A stretch of 64,000 bases of DNA. It comes from Muriicola jejuensis. GTDB lineage: Bacteria > Bacteroidota > Bacteroidia > Flavobacteriales > Flavobacteriaceae. Below, piece by piece: positions 52,882-61,277 of this stretch. Position 1 is the stretch's first letter, and each line of letters opens with the position of its first letter. The stretch lies in contig NZ_JAABOP010000001.1 of assembly GCF_010671595.1 (NCBI RefSeq), forward strand, positions 1,116,001 to 1,180,000, in the 5' to 3' direction. A program made the translations under genes and the position numbers. The notes under the pieces were generated by a model. The model had not been told where the DNA came from and did not search any database. It saw only the letters and a list, made by a program, of their open reading frames with translations.

Positions 52882-54093
52882 CTAATTCAACACCCCACAG
52901 AAATCCAGGACCTTCACATGCTCAGGTATTTCCTGATTTTTGAATTCTTTATGTGCTACCAGAAAAGCCAAAATGTCAGCATTTTTAAAGGCCTTTTTGT
53001 GATCTGTCAATTTAAATACTTTGTGAACCTTAATGTTGGGTTCAACAATGTAATACTCTTCATCGTTCGCATTTTGAAGAACTTTCTGTACAATATACTT
53101 GGCCGGAGATTCTCTGAGATCATCAATGTCTGGTTTAAATGCCAATCCCATGAGTGCAATCCTAGGTTTGCGTCCATGTTCAAGTTCAAACTCTAATTTT
53201 GCATTCTGGATCTTTTCGGCGCACCAAAATGATTTGTAATTATTTATTTCCCTGGCCGTTCCGATTATTTTGGATTCCATGGGGTAGTCCGATACTATAA
53301 AATAAGGATCAACCGCAATACAGTGACCCCCTACTCCGCATCCAGGATTTAAAATATTTACCCTTGGATGCTTGTTGGCCAAAGCTATCAATTCCCAAAC
53401 ATTAATATCTGCCTTGTCACAAATGAGTGACAACTCATTGGCAAAAGCAATTTGAACATCCCTCGATGAGTTTTCAACCAACTTGCACATCTCAGCCGTT
53501 CTGGCGTTGGTCTTATGCAATTCACCTTTGACATATTTACGGTAGAACTCAACCGCCTTTTCTGTGGATTTCTGGTCAACTCCACCTATCACCCTGTCAT
53601 TATGAACTAATTCAAACATAACATTCCCAGGTAATACTCTCTCCGGACAGTAGGCAATATGCAGTTTCCCTATCAGTTCTGGCCTCTGCGAAAAAATTAG
53701 TTTTTGCATTTTGTCCGTTGTTCCTATGGGAGACGTAGATTCTATAATGTATAGGTCTCCTTCTTTTAGCAGAGGAACAATGGCTTTTGTTGCCGCTTCC
53801 ACAAATGAAATGTCCGGTTCATTTTTTCCTTTGAACGGGGTCGGTACTACAATCAAATACGCATCAGCTTGAACTGGTTGGGTGGAAGCGCTTAGCAAGC
53901 CTTTACTTACTGCGATGGAAACCTCCTCCTTTAAACTTGGTTCAACAATATGGATTTGGCCTTTATTAATGGTGTCCACAACTTGTTGATTGACATCTAC
54001 ACCATGGACCTTACTTCCGTTTTTGGCGATTAGGGCTGCTGTGGGAAGACCTATATATCCCAAACCCATCATGACTACGTCTATTTTAAGCAT
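52882..54093 (-). CDS. wecC: UDP-N-acetyl-D-mannosamine dehydrogenase
   Basis: A 403-residue NAD-dependent dehydrogenase oxidising UDP-ManNAc at C6 to UDP-ManNAcA in two steps. The Rossmann motif is GLGYIGLPTAALIA, the catalytic Cys lies in NPGCGVGGHCIAVDPYF and the three-domain layout (NAD, linker helix, UDP domain) is complete. WecC identity is supported by wecB immediately downstream (1-nt gap) on the same transcript and by wecG. A UDP-glucose or other UDP-HexNAc dehydrogenase is possible but less consistent with neighbours. Confidence 0.93.
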   Translation of the reverse strand: MLKIDVVMMGLGYIGLPTAALIAKNGSKVHGVDVNQQVVDTINKGQIHIVEPSLKEEVSIAVSKGLLSASTQPVQADAYLIVVPTPFKGKNEPDISFVEAATKAIVPLLKEGDLYIIESTSPIGTTDKMQKLIFSQRPELIGKLHIAYCPERVLPGNVMFELVHNDRVIGGVDQKSTEKAVEFYRKYVKGELHKTNARTAEMCKLVENSSRDVQIAFANELSLICDKADINVWELIALANKHPRVNILNPGCGVGGHCIAVDPYFIVSDYPMESKIIGTAREINNYKSFWCAEKIQNAKLEFELEHGRKPRIALMGLAFKPDIDDLRESPAKYIVQKVLQNANDEEYYIVEPNIKVHKVFKLTDHKKAFKNADILAFLVAHKEFKNQEIPEHVKVLDFCGVLN

Positions 54094-54094
54094 A

Positions 54095-55225
54095 TTATAC
54101 CAGATTATCCATAAACTTTACTATTCTATCACAGGCCGTTCCATCTCCATAAGGATTGTGCTTAGCACTCATTTCATTATAGTGATTAAAATCTCTGAGC
54201 AAACGCTCAGTTTCGCTTGTGATTTTAGAAACATCTGTGCCCACTAATATTACGGTGCCTGCTTCAACGGCCTCTGGTCTTTCCGTAGTGTCGCGCATAA
54301 CAAGAACAGGTTTGCCTAAACTAGGTGCTTCTTCCTGGACGCCTCCGCTATCTGTGATGATCAGATAGGATTTAGTCATCAACCACACAAAAGCGGGATA
54401 CGATAGAGGGGCAATAAGTTTAATGTTGGGAATATTGTCTAAAATATCATAGACTGGTTTCTGTACATTAGGATTTAGATGAACAGGATAAACAATCTCA
54501 ACATCTTTATTTGCCTGTGCAATCTTTTTCAATGCATGACAGATGTTTATGAAGCCCTCGCCATGATTCTCTCTCCTGTGCCCCGTGACAAGAATTATTT
54601 TTTTCGCTTGGTCAATGGATTCCATTAAACCAGTAATTTCCTCATTCTTAAAATCACTTCTGTTGACTTTAGAAGAGCTATATTTCAAGGCATCAATTAC
54701 CGTATTGCCAGTTACCAGTATTTGGCTTTCACTCGTGTTCTCCAGTACAAGATTATCTTTTGAGGTTTGGGTGGGTGCGAAATGATAATCGCCAACAGCA
54801 CCCGTTATTCTACGGTTCATTTCTTCAGGAAAAGGAGAATGCTTATCAAATGTTCTCAATCCGGCTTCCACATGACAAACCTTTGCACCCGCGTAAAACG
54901 CAGCTATTGACGTTGCCATTGTCGTGGTTGTATCCCCATGTACATAAACGAAATCCGGTTTGAAATCCTCTAAAATCGGTTTCAAAGATGTTATAATATT
55001 TGACGTTAAGGAGTACAGGTTCTGATCCGGTTGCATCAGATCCAAGTCATAATCGGGTATTATTTCGAAAAATGAAAGTACTTGATCCAACATTTCCCTG
55101 TGTTGTGCTGTTACGCAAACTCTTGTGTCAAATTCTTGTATATTATTTTGGAAAGCTTTTACCAGCGGTGCCATTTTAATAGCTTCTGGTCGGGTTCCAA
55201 AAACGATGAGGTTTCTTTTCTTCAT
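54095..55225 (-). CDS. wecB: UDP-N-acetylglucosamine 2-epimerase (non-hydrolysing)
   Basis: A 376-residue GT-B fold enzyme interconverting UDP-GlcNAc and UDP-ManNAc. Motifs include [34 protein letters not shown] and the C-terminal [19 protein letters not shown], all typical. It makes the substrate of WecC, encoded next on the transcript. It starts 27 nt after the rmlD stop. Base composition starts to drop here relative to the rml genes. Confidence 0.96.
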   Translation of the reverse strand: MKKRNLIVFGTRPEAIKMAPLVKAFQNNIQEFDTRVCVTAQHREMLDQVLSFFEIIPDYDLDLMQPDQNLYSLTSNIITSLKPILEDFKPDFVYVHGDTTTTMATSIAAFYAGAKVCHVEAGLRTFDKHSPFPEEMNRRITGAVGDYHFAPTQTSKDNLVLENTSESQILVTGNTVIDALKYSSSKVNRSDFKNEEITGLMESIDQAKKIILVTGHRRENHGEGFINICHALKKIAQANKDVEIVYPVHLNPNVQKPVYDILDNIPNIKLIAPLSYPAFVWLMTKSYLIITDSGGVQEEAPSLGKPVLVMRDTTERPEAVEAGTVILVGTDVSKITSETERLLRDFNHYNEMSAKHNPYGDGTACDRIVKFMDNLV

Positions 55226-55252
55226 CTAAGAAATTAGGAAGTATGGTTATTG

Positions 55253-56029
55253 CTAATTTAATTTGCTGACCCTTGGTCTACGAGCAAAAGTACGATAATT
55301 CTTTCCCTTCCGAAGTTTCTTTTGATCATTGAAGCCTTCATCGATCAGGATTTTTACGGCAAATTCATACCAGGTCATCGCCTCACCATCTGTAAAATGC
55401 TTTATTCCGTAATCGGTGCTATCTGATTGAATTAGCTCCAGAAGATATCTCACTAAATTTTCAGTATCCGTTGGGCATCCGCGCTGTTGATCGGTCACCG
55501 TTATGGACTCTCCAGCCTTGGCCTTTTCTAGGATCGTTTTATAAAAATTATGCCCGTACTTTTTTGAATACAACCAGGAGGTCCGGACGATAAAATACTT
55601 TTCCAAAGTTTCCTGGATTACTTTTTCTCCTTCCAATTTAGTCTTGCCATATACATTGATAGGGTTCGGTTTATCCCAAGGGAAATAACCTTCTGCTTTG
55701 GTACCATCAAACACGTAATCCGTAGAGATATGTATAAGTATGGTTCGAGTTTGCTGACAGGCCTGAACGAGATGTTTAACGCCTTTTACATTGACATCGT
55801 AAGCAGGTTCAGGCGTCTTTTCGGCCTGATCGACCTGGGTATATGCCGCACAATTGATACAGTATTCCGGCTCAATCTCCTTAAAAACTTTATGTACTTC
55901 CTCAAGATTTGTAATGTCTAAAGTCTCCCGATCCGTAAAATGGAATTCCAAATCCGAATACTTTGGCGCCAACTCCTTCAAGGTCATTCCCAATTGTCCC
56001 TTAGATCCTGTTACCAATATACGCTTCAT
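55253..56029 (-). CDS. rfbD: dTDP-4-dehydrorhamnose reductase
   Basis: Final enzyme of dTDP-L-rhamnose synthesis (258 aa), an NADPH-dependent short-chain reductase. GSKGQLGMTL is the cofactor motif and the catalytic Tyr-Lys are in YGKTKLEGE; CINCAAYTQVDQAE and ISTDYVFDG are characteristic. It is somewhat shorter than the usual 285-300 residues, the difference being in the C-terminal substrate domain; the end RRPRVSKLN is still the normal family ending, so it is probably complete. It overlaps rfbC by 4 nt. Confidence 0.95.
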   Translation of the reverse strand: MKRILVTGSKGQLGMTLKELAPKYSDLEFHFTDRETLDITNLEEVHKVFKEIEPEYCINCAAYTQVDQAEKTPEPAYDVNVKGVKHLVQACQQTRTILIHISTDYVFDGTKAEGYFPWDKPNPINVYGKTKLEGEKVIQETLEKYFIVRTSWLYSKKYGHNFYKTILEKAKAGESITVTDQQRGCPTDTENLVRYLLELIQSDSTDYGIKHFTDGEAMTWYEFAVKILIDEGFNDQKKLRKGKNYRTFARRPRVSKLN

Positions 56030-56580
56030 GGGAAAAGCTCTTTTAAATACTGTAACCTTCTGTCTTTTTCAGAAATGATGAGTTCAGAATCGGGAATACC
56101 CCAATCTATGGCCAGTTCCGGATCGTTATAGATGATGCCTGATTCTGATCCAGGGTAGTAATAGGCATCGCATTTATAAGAAAATACCGTTTGGTCTTCA
56201 AGTGCAAGAAATCCATGTGCTAACCCTCTGGGAATGAACAACTGCAGATTATTGTACTCGGAAAGTTCAATGGTAAAGACCTCCCTGAAACTTTTACTTT
56301 TTTCCCTCAGGTCGACCACCACATCCAAAGCCCTTCCCCTGACCACTCTACCCAATTTTGCCTGAGCATGTTCTCCTTTCTGAAAATGCAATCCCCTTAA
56401 TACATTTCTATTGGAAACCGATTGATTGTCTTGTACAAACTCCAGTGGCCCCCCCAACAGGGTTTCGAGCTTTTTTTTGTGAAAGGTCTCCATAAAGACT
56501 CCCCTGGCATCCCTGCAAATTACCGGTTCAAGTATGTAACATCCCTGTATGTTAGTGCTTTTAATTTCCAAATCTTGCAT
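56026..56580 (-). CDS. rfbC: dTDP-4-dehydrorhamnose 3,5-epimerase
   Basis: Cupin-fold epimerase (184 aa) of the dTDP-L-rhamnose pathway, converting dTDP-4-keto-6-deoxyglucose to the L-lyxo form. The catalytic His is in LRGLHFQKGEHAQ, the base/acid Tyr in SYKCDAYYYP region, with VVRGRALDVVVDLR and PRGLAHGFLALED between. Length is normal. It starts 1 nt after the rfbA stop and overlaps rfbD by 4 nt. Confidence 0.97.
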   Translation of the reverse strand: MQDLEIKSTNIQGCYILEPVICRDARGVFMETFHKKKLETLLGGPLEFVQDNQSVSNRNVLRGLHFQKGEHAQAKLGRVVRGRALDVVVDLREKSKSFREVFTIELSEYNNLQLFIPRGLAHGFLALEDQTVFSYKCDAYYYPGSESGIIYNDPELAIDWGIPDSELIISEKDRRLQYLKELFP

Positions 56581-56581
56581 G

Positions 56582-57442
56582 TTACTTCATCAATCCCAGT
56601 AAATATTCTCCGTACCCACTATTTTTAAGCGGCTCGGCCAGTTTACGCAATTGATCCTCCCCAATATAACCCATGGTATAGGCGACCTCTTCAATAGCGC
56701 CCACCTTCTGTCCTTGTCGGTTCTCTATGACCTCTACAAACTGAGCCGCCTGCATAAGGGAGGAAAATGTGCCTGTGTCTAACCAGGCCGTACCTCTGTC
56801 CAGGATACTGACCTTTAATTTTCCTTTGTTCAAATAGGCCTTATTGATATCGGTAATCTCTAGTTCTCCCCTCTGACTTGGTTGTATGCCTTTCACGATT
56901 TCCACGACCTCATTGTCAAAAAAATAGATCCCGGGAATCGCATAATTCGATTTTGGGTGTGTTGGTTTTTCCTCTATTGAGATTGCTTTACCATTTGTAT
57001 CAAACTCAACTACTCCATATCTCTCGGGGTCCTGGACATGATACCCATAAATGATCCCTCCTTGAGGATCGTTGTTCTGCTGAAGCAATGATGCCAATCC
57101 CGCTCCATAGAAAATGTTGTCCCCGAGGATAAGTGCCACCTTATCCGTCCCTATAAAATCCGCTCCGATCAAAAAGGCCTCTGCGATCCCCTTTGGTTCA
57201 CTCTGTATGGCATACGAAAAATGACATCCCAATTGGGTGCCGTCGCCTAGCAACTCTTTAAAGAGATGTGCGTCATTTGGGTTCGTGATAATCAGGATAT
57301 CCCTAATACCCGCCTCCATCAGCGTAGCCAGAGGATAATAAATCATGGGCTTGTCATAAACCGGCATGAGTTGTTTGCTAACAACACGTGTTATAGGATA
57401 GAGTCGAGTTCCTGAACCTCCGGCAAGGATAATTCCCTTCAT
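56582..57442 (-). CDS. rfbA: Glucose-1-phosphate thymidylyltransferase
   Basis: First enzyme of the dTDP-rhamnose pathway (286 aa), making dTDP-glucose from dTTP and glucose-1-phosphate. The nucleotidyltransferase motif [14 protein letters not shown] opens the protein; [12 protein letters not shown] and [15 protein letters not shown] are diagnostic of RmlA. Length is standard and no residue is obviously missing. It overlaps rfbB by 4 nt. Confidence 0.98.
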   Translation of the reverse strand: MKGIILAGGSGTRLYPITRVVSKQLMPVYDKPMIYYPLATLMEAGIRDILIITNPNDAHLFKELLGDGTQLGCHFSYAIQSEPKGIAEAFLIGADFIGTDKVALILGDNIFYGAGLASLLQQNNDPQGGIIYGYHVQDPERYGVVEFDTNGKAISIEEKPTHPKSNYAIPGIYFFDNEVVEIVKGIQPSQRGELEITDINKAYLNKGKLKVSILDRGTAWLDTGTFSSLMQAAQFVEVIENRQGQKVGAIEEVAYTMGYIGEDQLRKLAEPLKNSGYGEYLLGLMK

Positions 57443-58530
57443 TTCAAATTCTTTTTGATATGTCGTCTGCCGCTGTACATTGCTTCATAATAGCGCTTGT
57501 AAGATCCGCTGGTAATATTTGCCAACCAATCCGAATGATCTAAATACCATTGAACGGTCTCTTTCAATCCTTTTCGAAATGGTGTATGAGGTTTCCACCC
57601 CAGCTGGCTTGATATTTTTTTAGAGTCAATCGCATACCTTAGATCATGCCCAGGCCTATCAGAAACAAAGTCGATCAGCTTTCTGGAAGTTCCCTTTTCC
57701 CGATCCTGTAAAGAATCCAAGAGATCACATAATTCGCTTACCACATCTATATTGCGCCATTCATTTTTACCTCCAATACAATAGGTCTCTCCCGGTTTCC
57801 CTTTATGGAAAACCAGATCAATGGCATTGACATGGTCTTCAACATACAACCAGTCGCGTATATTTTCCCCTCTGCCGTAAACGGGAATCGGTTCTTGCTT
57901 TAGGATATTATTAATGCATAAGGGGATCAACTTCTCGGGAAACTGGTAAGGACCATAATTGTTGGAACAATTGCTGATCAAAATAGGAAGCCCATAGGTA
58001 GTGCCGTATGCCCTTACAAAGTGGTCGGAAGCAGCTTTTGACGCTGCGTAGGGAGAATTGGGATTATAGGGAGAGTTTTCATTGAATTTGCCGGATGCAA
58101 TGGATCCATAAACTTCGTCCGTGCTGATATGATAAAATCGCTTTTTCTTGAGATCCTTCCCCCAGCTATGTTTGCAGGCATCCAGAAGATTGACTGTCCC
58201 TGCTATATTAGTTCTTAAAAAATCAGAAGCGTCTTTAATGGATCGGTCTACGTGAGACTCCGCAGCGAGGTGGATGACTGCGTCAAAATTGTGTTCTTCA
58301 AAGAGATCTGAGAGCAAGGTTTTGTCGGAGATATCCCCTTTGAGAAATTGGTAATTGTCAAAGAATTCAACGTCCTTTAGGTTTTCCAGGTTGCCTGCAT
58401 AAGTCAGGCAGTCTATGTTGGTAATACGATAGTTGGGGTAGTGATTTACAAGGTGACGGATCACATGAGAGCCAATAAATCCGGCGCCTCCTGTTATCAA
58501 AATATCTCTATGGGATTGCTCCTTCATCAT
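57439..58530 (-). CDS. rfbB: dTDP-glucose 4,6-dehydratase
   Basis: Second enzyme of the pathway (363 aa), an NAD+-dependent extended SDR forming dTDP-4-keto-6-deoxyglucose. [11 protein letters not shown] is the NAD motif, [11 protein letters not shown] the Asp/Glu catalytic region (with STDEVYGS upstream of it) and [10 protein letters not shown] holds the Tyr-Lys pair. It overlaps wzz by 4 nt, so chain-length control and sugar supply are translated together. Confidence 0.98.
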   Translation of the reverse strand: MMKEQSHRDILITGGAGFIGSHVIRHLVNHYPNYRITNIDCLTYAGNLENLKDVEFFDNYQFLKGDISDKTLLSDLFEEHNFDAVIHLAAESHVDRSIKDASDFLRTNIAGTVNLLDACKHSWGKDLKKKRFYHISTDEVYGSIASGKFNENSPYNPNSPYAASKAASDHFVRAYGTTYGLPILISNCSNNYGPYQFPEKLIPLCINNILKQEPIPVYGRGENIRDWLYVEDHVNAIDLVFHKGKPGETYCIGGKNEWRNIDVVSELCDLLDSLQDREKGTSRKLIDFVSDRPGHDLRYAIDSKKISSQLGWKPHTPFRKGLKETVQWYLDHSDWLANITSGSYKRYYEAMYSGRRHIKKNLK

Positions 58531-59531
58531 TCAAGCTGCATTTCCTTCGCCTTTTGATTCAGATACCTCACAAAAGAGAACAGAAAAAATATACCTATGA
58601 AGCTCAAAGGGACCCAGGCAATTTTCTTCTGAAATAAGGGTTTTTGCACCTTGTGGGGTTTCCCAAAATTAACCACCGTTATTGCGTCTTTACGCTTTTC
58701 GAGTTCAAGCTTTTTAGATTCTGTTTCCTGTATCAGTCGGTTTTTCAAATTGAGCAACGAAGGGATATCCAGGGATTCCTGATTCTCGAGGACCAATCGC
58801 CCCTCAGATGAAGCTTGTTCCCTTAGCATTTTTTGGGTGTAATTTGATATAAGCAAATCGATCTGGGAGATCAGGGAATCATTCCGCTGAATGCGGTTTT
58901 GAGCATTTTCAGTATAGACCTTTAAAAGAGACTGATAGTAGGAATTGGAATTGATGTAATCCAGGATTTTTCGAGCATACTCTTCACCAATACTTGAATC
59001 TTTAAAGTAGAATGTAATTCTATGATCTTTGGTAGTCTTCTCCTCCAATTCGGACCTGACCAAATCCGAAATAGCCTCTGAATTCTCAAAATCCTTTAAC
59101 AGTTCAATAAATTTCATCTCATCTTCTTTCGAAGAACTTCCCTGTACCTTTACCTGGGATATTTCAATTTCAAATCCTTTCATCCGGGCAATTTCCATTC
59201 CCAGCTCAGAGAAAAATACCGTGTCCTTAGACCTGATGTCTGATTGTATTTCAGCTACCACATCATACAGGTAGTTTTTGGTTTCTATATTTGGCGTTAC
59301 GATCACATCCAGTTTTTGCTCCTCCCCTGTTAAAAGCTTAAGACCGAAGCCTCCAAGAGTGCCAACGACGATCAATATGGAAAGGATGATAAGGTTCTTT
59401 TTCAGGTAAAGAAAAATGCTTAAGAAACCTCTGAATAAGCGGTTGAACCCTTTCCCGATCAGCGCAAAGAGCTGACCCAGGTCGATTTCGTCACTGGGCT
59501 CCATTTTTTTTGGTTGAATTTCCTTGGACAT
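58527..59531 (-). CDS. Wzz-like chain-length determinant protein
   Basis: A 334-residue protein with the polysaccharide co-polymerase topology: cytoplasmic N-terminus, helix 1 (about 45-66; LIILSILIVVGTLGGFGLKLL), a large periplasmic domain with coiled coil (about 67-300) and helix 2 (about 305-325). Such proteins set the length of Wzy-dependent polymers. No C-terminal tyrosine-kinase domain is present, which fits an O-antigen-type rather than a capsule-type Wzc. It lies 5 nt after DUF6909 and overlaps rfbB. Confidence 0.85.
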   Translation of the reverse strand: MSKEIQPKKMEPSDEIDLGQLFALIGKGFNRLFRGFLSIFLYLKKNLIILSILIVVGTLGGFGLKLLTGEEQKLDVIVTPNIETKNYLYDVVAEIQSDIRSKDTVFFSELGMEIARMKGFEIEISQVKVQGSSSKEDEMKFIELLKDFENSEAISDLVRSELEEKTTKDHRITFYFKDSSIGEEYARKILDYINSNSYYQSLLKVYTENAQNRIQRNDSLISQIDLLISNYTQKMLREQASSEGRLVLENQESLDIPSLLNLKNRLIQETESKKLELEKRKDAITVVNFGKPHKVQKPLFQKKIAWVPLSFIGIFFLFSFVRYLNQKAKEMQLE

Positions 59532-59536
59532 AGTGG

Positions 59537-61219
59537 TTAGTTAAAAATCTGTTTCAATATCTTATCCGTGATCAAATACGTTGGTTTCACTCCCGTGGTA
59601 CCCAGCCCTCCTGATGCCAAAGTACTTCCTGTTTCCAAGGGATTGTCCGAGGCGTAATAGGCGTATCTCACTTTTACGTCTTCCCGTATGCTCTTCCGGA
59701 TCTTGGAGGCCGACTGAATCGCCTTTTGATAATGCACGCCCTCCATTTCCAGTCCGATCGCGCCCCAGGTTGATTCGTGGAAGAACTTCAAAATATCCTT
59801 GTTCTGTAATGACGTGCCTAAAACCGTCACCATAGTGCCTTCCAGGACCTTCAGGCCATTTCCCCTGAAATCATCGGCTCTGAACTCGTTATCAAATGGA
59901 TAATTGTCTGCTGTTCCCTCAAAGATATGGGCCGTCGGGATCATCAGATCCCCCTTCCCTCCTTCGAGGATCCCGGCTTTACCCATGATGGAAATAGAGG
60001 CCACATCCAGGTACACCGGCTTCTGCCTTTTTCGTTTATAAGGTTTTAACAGCTCATCTATCGTTTCAAAGGCCTGCTCTCCAAAGGCGTAATCCATTAC
60101 GAAGATAACAGGTTTTTTTGCTTCGGGGATATTCTCATCCAATTCATAACAACAGGCGTCCCGGCCCAGTCTTGCCATGTCGAAGATCTGTACGTCTATA
60201 TTTGTGCCGGATCGGTCGTTGATCTCGATCATCCCGTTCTTTCGGGCTGAGGTGAGTACTTTTTCCCTCAACACGCCATTTTTCTCCAGGCTGAGCTGCT
60301 GGAACATCTCCAGTTTCCCTTCTCCCGGAAATTCCTTTCGCAATGCTTTTTTCGCGTACAGGGAGTTCAAAACACTGTGCATGTTGGCACTGATGATGTG
60401 TATGGGCCTTTGCAATAGCCCATGCTTGTGGAGAACCTCCTTGATCTGATCTGCCCATTGTTCGCCGTGAATGTGATGCCCGAGTCGCTCCCTTAACAGG
60501 GTGCTGAAGGTGATGATCCTCTTCTCTCCGCCGGTCTCTTCCTCAAGAGCGAGTTTCCCTAGCCAGTAAATGATCTTCAGGAATCGCTCCGGGTCCTTTT
60601 TGGTGGCGAGTTTCTGATACACTTCCATGGTCTCTACAAAGGACCTGCCGAGAATATTCGCTGTGTGGATCAGGGCGACCTCTTTTTCGGCCTGACTCAA
60701 CTTGTTCTTATTTGCGGCTTCTTCGAGCTTTTGCCAGTCCCTGATGGTCTTGTCCGTATCTTCGATCAGGACTTTTTTGCAGATCTTACCCGATTCGATA
60801 AAAAGAAAGGTGAGGTGGGTTAGGATATCGTAAATATCGGAACGGCCACGGGTGATCTCGATATTCATCTGTTCCGTATCGATCCGGTAACAATTGCGCC
60901 TCCTTTTAGGAGGTATAATCGGATGAAAATGAGATTTGGAATACCCTTCATCTGAAGTGAGGTTGATGAACCGGCACTGTTCTATTCCTTCCGGAAGCCT
61001 CTCAAGAACATAGATCAATCCATTGAGCTCTGATTTTTCTTCGGCTACGGAGCCGTAGATTTCCGGCCTGAGCAACAACAGGGCATTTCTAAGGGTTTCC
61101 CCCGAAACTCCCATGGGCTTATAGAAACCCCTGTTGAACAGGTGACGCATGGTAATATACAGTCGCTCAATGGCGTTCGTAGACTCCTGCGCGCGTGTTG
61201 TATTCTTGATCTTGCTCAT
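59537..61219 (-). CDS. DUF6909 family protein with phosphorylase-like C-terminal half
   Basis: A 560-residue cytoplasmic protein conserved in Bacteroidota as DUF6909, function unknown. The N-terminal half (1-260) is helical; the C-terminal half (about 270-560) contains AGILEGGKGDLMIPTAHIFEG and GLEMEGVHYQKAI. The latter resembles the EMEG segment of nucleoside phosphorylases and nucleosidases, whose Glu binds the ribose, and the former the GDLV-type loop of that fold. This is my reading of motifs, not an established annotation. It lies between GH3 and wzz on the polysaccharide transcript, 5 nt before wzz. Confidence 0.8.
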   Translation of the reverse strand: MSKIKNTTRAQESTNAIERLYITMRHLFNRGFYKPMGVSGETLRNALLLLRPEIYGSVAEEKSELNGLIYVLERLPEGIEQCRFINLTSDEGYSKSHFHPIIPPKRRRNCYRIDTEQMNIEITRGRSDIYDILTHLTFLFIESGKICKKVLIEDTDKTIRDWQKLEEAANKNKLSQAEKEVALIHTANILGRSFVETMEVYQKLATKKDPERFLKIIYWLGKLALEEETGGEKRIITFSTLLRERLGHHIHGEQWADQIKEVLHKHGLLQRPIHIISANMHSVLNSLYAKKALRKEFPGEGKLEMFQQLSLEKNGVLREKVLTSARKNGMIEINDRSGTNIDVQIFDMARLGRDACCYELDENIPEAKKPVIFVMDYAFGEQAFETIDELLKPYKRKRQKPVYLDVASISIMGKAGILEGGKGDLMIPTAHIFEGTADNYPFDNEFRADDFRGNGLKVLEGTMVTVLGTSLQNKDILKFFHESTWGAIGLEMEGVHYQKAIQSASKIRKSIREDVKVRYAYYASDNPLETGSTLASGGLGTTGVKPTYLITDKILKQIFN

Positions 61220-61277
61220 CTTAAGGGCAAAAATACATTATATATCGAAGCCAGCCTTTGCATTTATGGCGGTGTTT

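Noticed and set aside
55253-56029. rfbD appeared truncated at 258 residues
   Set aside because: All catalytic motifs and the typical C-terminal ending are present and the frame is intact; a short but complete member is more likely.
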